Part shown: positions 4,313-6,953 of the stretch, in pieces
Position numbering within the stretch: the stretch's first letter is position 1
Layout of the letters: the number at the start of each line of letters is the position of its first letter
Source: an uncultured bacterium
GTDB taxonomy: Bacteria > Patescibacteria > Microgenomatia > Levybacterales > UBA12049
DNA: 6,953 bases
Reading direction: 5' to 3'
NCBI GenBank assembly: GCA_946885425.1
Contig: CAMPGJ010000058.1
Location: 1 to 6,953, forward strand
Position numbers and translations under genes: made by a program
Notes under the pieces: generated by a model
What the model was told of the DNA's origin: nothing
The model's database searches: none
Seen by the model: the letters and a program-made list of their open reading frames with translations, nothing else

Positions 4313-4824
4313 TATTTACTGAGGGGGAATAGTCCGAATTCTAGTGTTTCTTTTGCTTCTTGAGGAAGATCAGAAATGATAAGAGGATTCGTGTTGATTG
4401 TTTTATATCCGTCTGGAAGGAGAATTTTGATTATATAGCTTGATGGATCCGGAAAGTGATGAGAAAAATGAAATTTGAAAAAGCCGCTGCTGTCAGTAAT
4501 TACTGTTGCATCTTCCTGTGCCTCTTCTGTTTGTAAAAGTATTGTTGTCTTTTTTATACTTACTCCTGGATAAGGTTTTTCTTCAAGATCACGTTCACCA
4601 TTTTTATTTGTATCATGATAGACATAGCCTGATATAACTACAGATCCTGAAGTTTGCGTTTCAAGTTGCTGATTAGGGGTTGGTTCGGCTGCTTTACTTC
4701 TGACATCTTGTCTTTCCTGGGAAAAAAGAAGAGCGATAGGTAGAGTTAATGCGAAAGTGAGAACAGCAAATAATCCAACAATAGAAACTTTTGCCGAAGA
4801 AGCTTTAGGAGTAAGATGTTCCAT
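4312..4824 (-). CDS. Membrane-anchored secreted protein with SdrD/CNA-B-like beta-sandwich (170 aa)
   Basis: Residues 1-12 are short and polar, and residues 13-34 form one hydrophobic signal-anchor (VSIVGLFAVLTFALTLPIAL). Then come SQERQDVRSKA (35-45) and a Pro/Gln/Thr-rich linker (46-62). Residues 62-168 form one domain: SGYVYHDTNKNGERDLEE with spaced Asp/Asn/Glu residues (71-82) typical of a calcium-binding loop, PGVSIKKTTILL, then TVITDSSGFFKFHF and LPDGYKTI. This is the usual order in SdrD B-like / Cna B-type repeats of Gram-positive adhesins. It probably serves as an extracellular stalk or adhesin; no LPXTG motif is seen. The start ATG lies 7 nt beyond a TATACT -10 with no SD, so it is leaderless. 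Its stop overlaps the inverted-repeat element. Confidence 0.8.
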   Translation of the reverse strand: MEHLTPKASSAKVSIVGLFAVLTFALTLPIALLFSQERQDVRSKAAEPTPNQQLETQTSGSVVISGYVYHDTNKNGERDLEEKPYPGVSIKKTTILLQTEEAQEDATVITDSSGFFKFHFSHHFPDPSSYIIKILLPDGYKTINTNPLIISDLPQEAKETLEFGLFPLSK

Positions 4825-4831
4825 CTGTCTA

Positions 4832-4861
4832 AGTATACCCCTTAGCTTTCAAATTTTGCAA
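4832..4861 (-). promoter_or_regulatory. Promoter of the minus-strand SdrD-like gene
   Basis: On the minus strand: TTGCAA (4861-4856), an 18-bp spacer, and TATACT (4837-4832). The same hexamers occur at the aminotransferase promoter. ATG (4824-4822) follows after 7 nt, so the message should have no 5' leader. It shares the 95-bp divergent region with the carbonic-anhydrase-like gene. Confidence 0.65.
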
Positions 4862-4877
4862 CATGTACAAGAGATTG

Positions 4878-4907
4878 TTAACTCATCAGTTCGTCATATG
4901 ATATAAT
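4878..4907 (+). promoter_or_regulatory. Promoter of the carbonic-anhydrase-like gene
   Basis: A perfect TATAAT at 4902-4907 with TTAACT at 4878-4883 as a weak -35 (18-bp spacer). The predicted start of transcription near 4914 leaves a leader of about 6 nt before ATG 4920, and no Shine-Dalgarno site. Only 16 bp separate its -35 from the -35 of the divergent promoter, so one bound regulator could affect both. Confidence 0.6.
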
Positions 4908-4919
4908 TATTTGTTGTTT

Positions 4920-5702
4920 ATGCGAAATGATAAGGTATTACCGAACAAAGAAGATGCGGGTCAAGATGAATTTGGTCGAACTCAAAATTATGTACTGCAT
5001 AATGTCGTAGGTGCTCAGCAAGGGCGCAAATGTGTTGATGGACGATATCTTCCCAATCAGGCAACCGGCATGATTGCCCGTCCAGGAGGCGATTGCGGTT
5101 ATGTTATGGCGCTTATGGCTGTTAATAAAAGCAAGGGGTTAGGTATGACGCCAGAACAATGTTTTAATGCTGTATATAAAGTTCTTGCTAATCATCAGGA
5201 TAAGTTCTGTATGCATACAGACCATAATGCTGATCCTGATAGCCATACGCATAAAGGATTGATTGGTTGTGGACACTTGGTAAAAGCTTCTACAGATGGC
5301 CTTTGTAAAGATTATGATGTTGAGGGGAAAGACGTACAACGATTTGTTGAATACGCTCGTAATCTAGCAGAGATTGAGCCATCAATGGAAATAGTGAATT
5401 TGGTAGGAGAGCACGAGGAAAAAGGTGTTCTGGTAATTAAAAATGGTGAGTATACAATTAATGCTGATAATCCTGATATGAAACAAATGTACTTCATCTA
5501 TGATGAACAGCGTGATACTGCATTCATGAAAGAACTCGTTGCTGATTTACAAGTTGATGGTGTCACTTTTGAAGATATGAAAAATGAGTCAGATATTCAA
5601 CTTCAAGCCACACTCCATAATTTAGCAATGGGGTTACCAATATATGCGGTTGAATTTGTTGGTGCGGAGCCAAATATAACGCATATCGGGACAGTTCACT
5701 AA
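4920..5702 (+). CDS. Cadmium/zeta-class carbonic anhydrase-like protein (260 aa)
   Basis: Zeta-class carbonic anhydrases (CDCA of diatoms) hydrate CO2 to bicarbonate with Cd or Zn held by Cys-His-Cys. Compared with CDCA1 from memory, the motifs here occur in the same order: KCVDGR (37-42), RPGG (54-57), HTDH (99-102), IGCGH (115-119), GEHEEKGV (163-170), then YTIN and MYFIYDEQRDTAFMKELV (190-207). Predicted metal ligands are Cys38, His99 and Cys117; Asp40 and Arg42 match active-site residues. The His-to-Cys spacing is 18 rather than 10 because of a His/Asp-rich insert (DPDSHTHKG). There is a single domain and no signal peptide, so it is cytoplasmic. ATG 4920 is preferred over in-frame TTG 4911 or 4914 because transcription starts near 4914. 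It may instead be a non-catalytic relative. Confidence 0.8.
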   Translation: MRNDKVLPNKEDAGQDEFGRTQNYVLHNVVGAQQGRKCVDGRYLPNQATGMIARPGGDCGYVMALMAVNKSKGLGMTPEQCFNAVYKVLANHQDKFCMHTDHNADPDSHTHKGLIGCGHLVKASTDGLCKDYDVEGKDVQRFVEYARNLAEIEPSMEIVNLVGEHEEKGVLVIKNGEYTINADNPDMKQMYFIYDEQRDTAFMKELVADLQVDGVTFEDMKNESDIQLQATLHNLAMGLPIYAVEFVGAEPNITHIGTVH

Positions 5703-5705
5703 TAT

Positions 5706-6386
5706 TTAATTTCCTGTTAAATTAAATTCCCTCAGTAAGAGATTATAATCAAGTGCATCGACATATCCATCATTACTAATATCTGAAAGTAAAAATCTTG
5801 TATCGTCACAGAATGTTGCAGGAAGAATCTCACTGTAGCAGCCACGTAAAATATTATAGTCAAGAATATCTGTTTTATTATCGTTGTTAATATCTCCGGC
5901 GGGAAGTGTTACTGAAGGAACTGTTGTTCTTGTAGCTTTTGTTACCCGAACCGTTCCATTGACTCGTTTTTGAAGATAACTATTCATTTTTATTTTTATA
6001 ATATAGGTGCCTGATTGTAGATTCCCCATATCAACCACACCTATGTATGCTCCATCATCATAATCAAACCCAAGTCTTCCGCTCCGGGTCATCACGAGCT
6101 GATTTGATTGGTTATATACAGAAACAGTAGCATCCTTTTGAATAGAATCTGGGTTTTTATTACTGAGTTTGGCGTTAGAAGGGCTTACAGAATCTCCGGC
6201 ATTGCCTATCCCATCAAGAAGGACCGTGATGGATAATTCTGTTGAGTCTGTAACTTGAGCAAACGATCTTTGTCGTAATGATTGCTCCTGGCTTTTATAT
6301 ACAATAGTGATTGAGAGAGGAATTCCAATAATAATTAGAAATAGTAGAGGGATCATTTTCTTCTTATGTTTTTTAAAAAATCTCAT
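5706..6386 (-). CDS. Secreted dockerin-type protein (226 aa)
   Basis: A basic N-terminus (RFFKKHKKK) precedes a hydrophobic signal-anchor at 11-30, followed by SQEQSLRQRSFAQ (32-44). Residues about 50-160 form a beta-rich module (LLDGIGNAGD, LSNKNPDS, ATVSVYNQSNQLVM, SGTYIIKIK). Residues 163-221 form a type I dockerin-like pair of calcium loops: DINNDNKTDILDYN (165-178) and DISNDGYVDALDYN (202-215). Between them lies Cys183-x9-Cys193, which could form a disulfide. Loop positions 10-11 are Ile-Leu and Ala-Leu, not the Ser/Thr pairs of clostridial cohesin-binding dockerins. ATG is 1 nt after the upstream stop, with an AAGGAG site (6398-6393) placed 6 nt before it, so it is coupled to its upstream paralog. 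Its 3' end is 3 bp from the convergent carbonic-anhydrase-like gene. Confidence 0.88.
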   Translation of the reverse strand: MRFFKKHKKKMIPLLFLIIIGIPLSITIVYKSQEQSLRQRSFAQVTDSTELSITVLLDGIGNAGDSVSPSNAKLSNKNPDSIQKDATVSVYNQSNQLVMTRSGRLGFDYDDGAYIGVVDMGNLQSGTYIIKIKMNSYLQKRVNGTVRVTKATRTTVPSVTLPAGDINNDNKTDILDYNILRGCYSEILPATFCDDTRFLLSDISNDGYVDALDYNLLLREFNLTGN

Positions 6387-6387
6387 A

Positions 6388-6953
6388 TTATTCTCCTTTT
6401 TGAGCGCTAATCTCTCTTATAAAGAGATTATAATCTAGCTGGTCAACATTATTGTTGTCAGTTAGATCAGCATTTCTCCTTTCTGCAGGATTGCATGTTG
6501 TGTTGGCTACAAGGTCGCTGAAGCATGATGTTAACAAATTGTAATCCAGTACGTTTATTATATTATCATTGTTAATATCTCCTGCGACAAGTGTGCTTTG
6601 TCTGACTGTAGTCTTCGAAGCAATTTTGATAGTTTGTACTCCAGGAAGCTGTTTGCGCAAATAAGCATCGCTTTTCAATTTTAGTATATAATTTCCTGTC
6701 AAAAAATTGGATCCCAGATCGAATGTGCCTTTGAATGATCCTGAAGTACTATCATATATTGCCAGACCATTTTTTGAGAGTAATTGTTTGTTTTGAGTAT
6801 CAAAAATATCGAGTGTTACATTCCGCTTAGGGTTCTGCGGGTTTTTATTACTCAGGGAATTACCAAGGGGATTCACGTTATCCCCGGCTGCACCTATCCC
6901 ATGAAGAAATGTTTCAAAAGAAATAACTGCATTATTGGGGTTCGGGGTTGGGG
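6388..6953 (-). CDS. Secreted dockerin-type protein, paralog of its neighbour (C-terminal 187 aa, partial)
   Basis: The frame is open to the window edge, so the N-terminus lies outside. A GTG at 6876 should not be taken as the start: residues encoded before it (FETFLHGIGAAGDN) align with LSITVLLDGIGNAGD of the neighbour, and before those comes a Pro/Asn/Thr linker (PTPNPNN). The module order is the same as next door: LSNKNPQNPKRNVTLDIFD, TGNYILKLKSDAYLRKQ, then a dockerin with loops DINNDNIINVLDYN and DLTDNNNVDQLDYN and a Cys-x9-Cys between them. The linker at the edge suggests a larger multi-domain extracellular protein ending in this module. It overlaps the ribosome-binding site of the next gene, with 1 nt between stop and start. 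The pair arose by tandem duplication. Confidence 0.9.
   Translation of the reverse strand, partial: PTPNPNNAVISFETFLHGIGAAGDNVNPLGNSLSNKNPQNPKRNVTLDIFDTQNKQLLSKNGLAIYDSTSGSFKGTFDLGSNFLTGNYILKLKSDAYLRKQLPGVQTIKIASKTTVRQSTLVAGDINNDNIINVLDYNLLTSCFSDLVANTTCNPAERRNADLTDNNNVDQLDYNLFIREISAQKGE

Noticed and set aside
1..6953. Alternative genetic code (TGA as glycine or tryptophan, as in some CPR)
   Set aside because: Genes ending at 2816 and 4147 stop naturally at TGA, tryptophan is encoded by TGG, and no gene needs readthrough of TGA.
1..6953. CRISPR array, integrase or complete insertion sequence
   Set aside because: No regularly spaced direct repeats and no transposase or integrase-like protein were found in either strand.

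Overview
The window looks like a chromosomal stretch from a Candidate Phyla Radiation (Patescibacteria) bacterium, most likely of the Microgenomates lineage. This placement is an inference from four things: a compact 16S rRNA 3' end with a shortened helix 44, tRNAs without encoded CCA, very small and mostly unrecognised genes with signs of leaderless expression, and exported proteins carrying dockerin-like modules of a kind I associate with Microgenomates. The code appears standard: several genes end in TGA and tryptophan is TGG.

Left part (1-540): the last ~160 nt of a 16S rRNA gene, then ~340 nt of folded trailer RNA with several GNRA-capped hairpins, ended by an intrinsic terminator at 512-535. 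No tRNA, 23S or 5S follows, so the 16S appears unlinked from the 23S.

Middle left (541-2570): a promoter and an unusually structured leader precede tRNA-Cys(GCA). A compact same-strand cluster of five tiny genes follows (95, 67, 58, 69 and 135 aa; the 58-aa one is short and easy to miss), most with good Shine-Dalgarno sites. The first two encode Gly/Ala-rich membrane proteins and none has a function I recognise. A two-hairpin REP-like repeat closes the cluster. tRNA-Ile(GAU), with its own strong promoter, comes next.

Middle right (2570-4830): a two-helix mini membrane protein, a 79-bp inverted-repeat element, a class IV PLP aminotransferase, another two-helix membrane protein, and a 161-bp inverted-repeat element sitting exactly between two convergent stop codons. 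On the minus strand there is a membrane-anchored secreted protein with an SdrD/CNA-B-like beta-sandwich.

Right part (4830-6953): from a divergent promoter region runs a gene whose product matches, from memory, the cadmium/zeta-class carbonic anhydrases of diatoms (KCVDGR, HxDH and GCG motifs). Convergent with it, 3 bp away, is a minus-strand pair of tandem paralogous secreted proteins, each a beta-rich module followed by a divergent dockerin; the upstream one runs off the window.

A recurring theme is that the five first-in-transcript protein genes (starts at 2598, 2982, 3875, 4824 on the minus strand, and 4920) have a -10 box only 6-12 nt before the start codon and no Shine-Dalgarno site. 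Most genes inside clusters do have one. This points to two modes of translation initiation in one genome.
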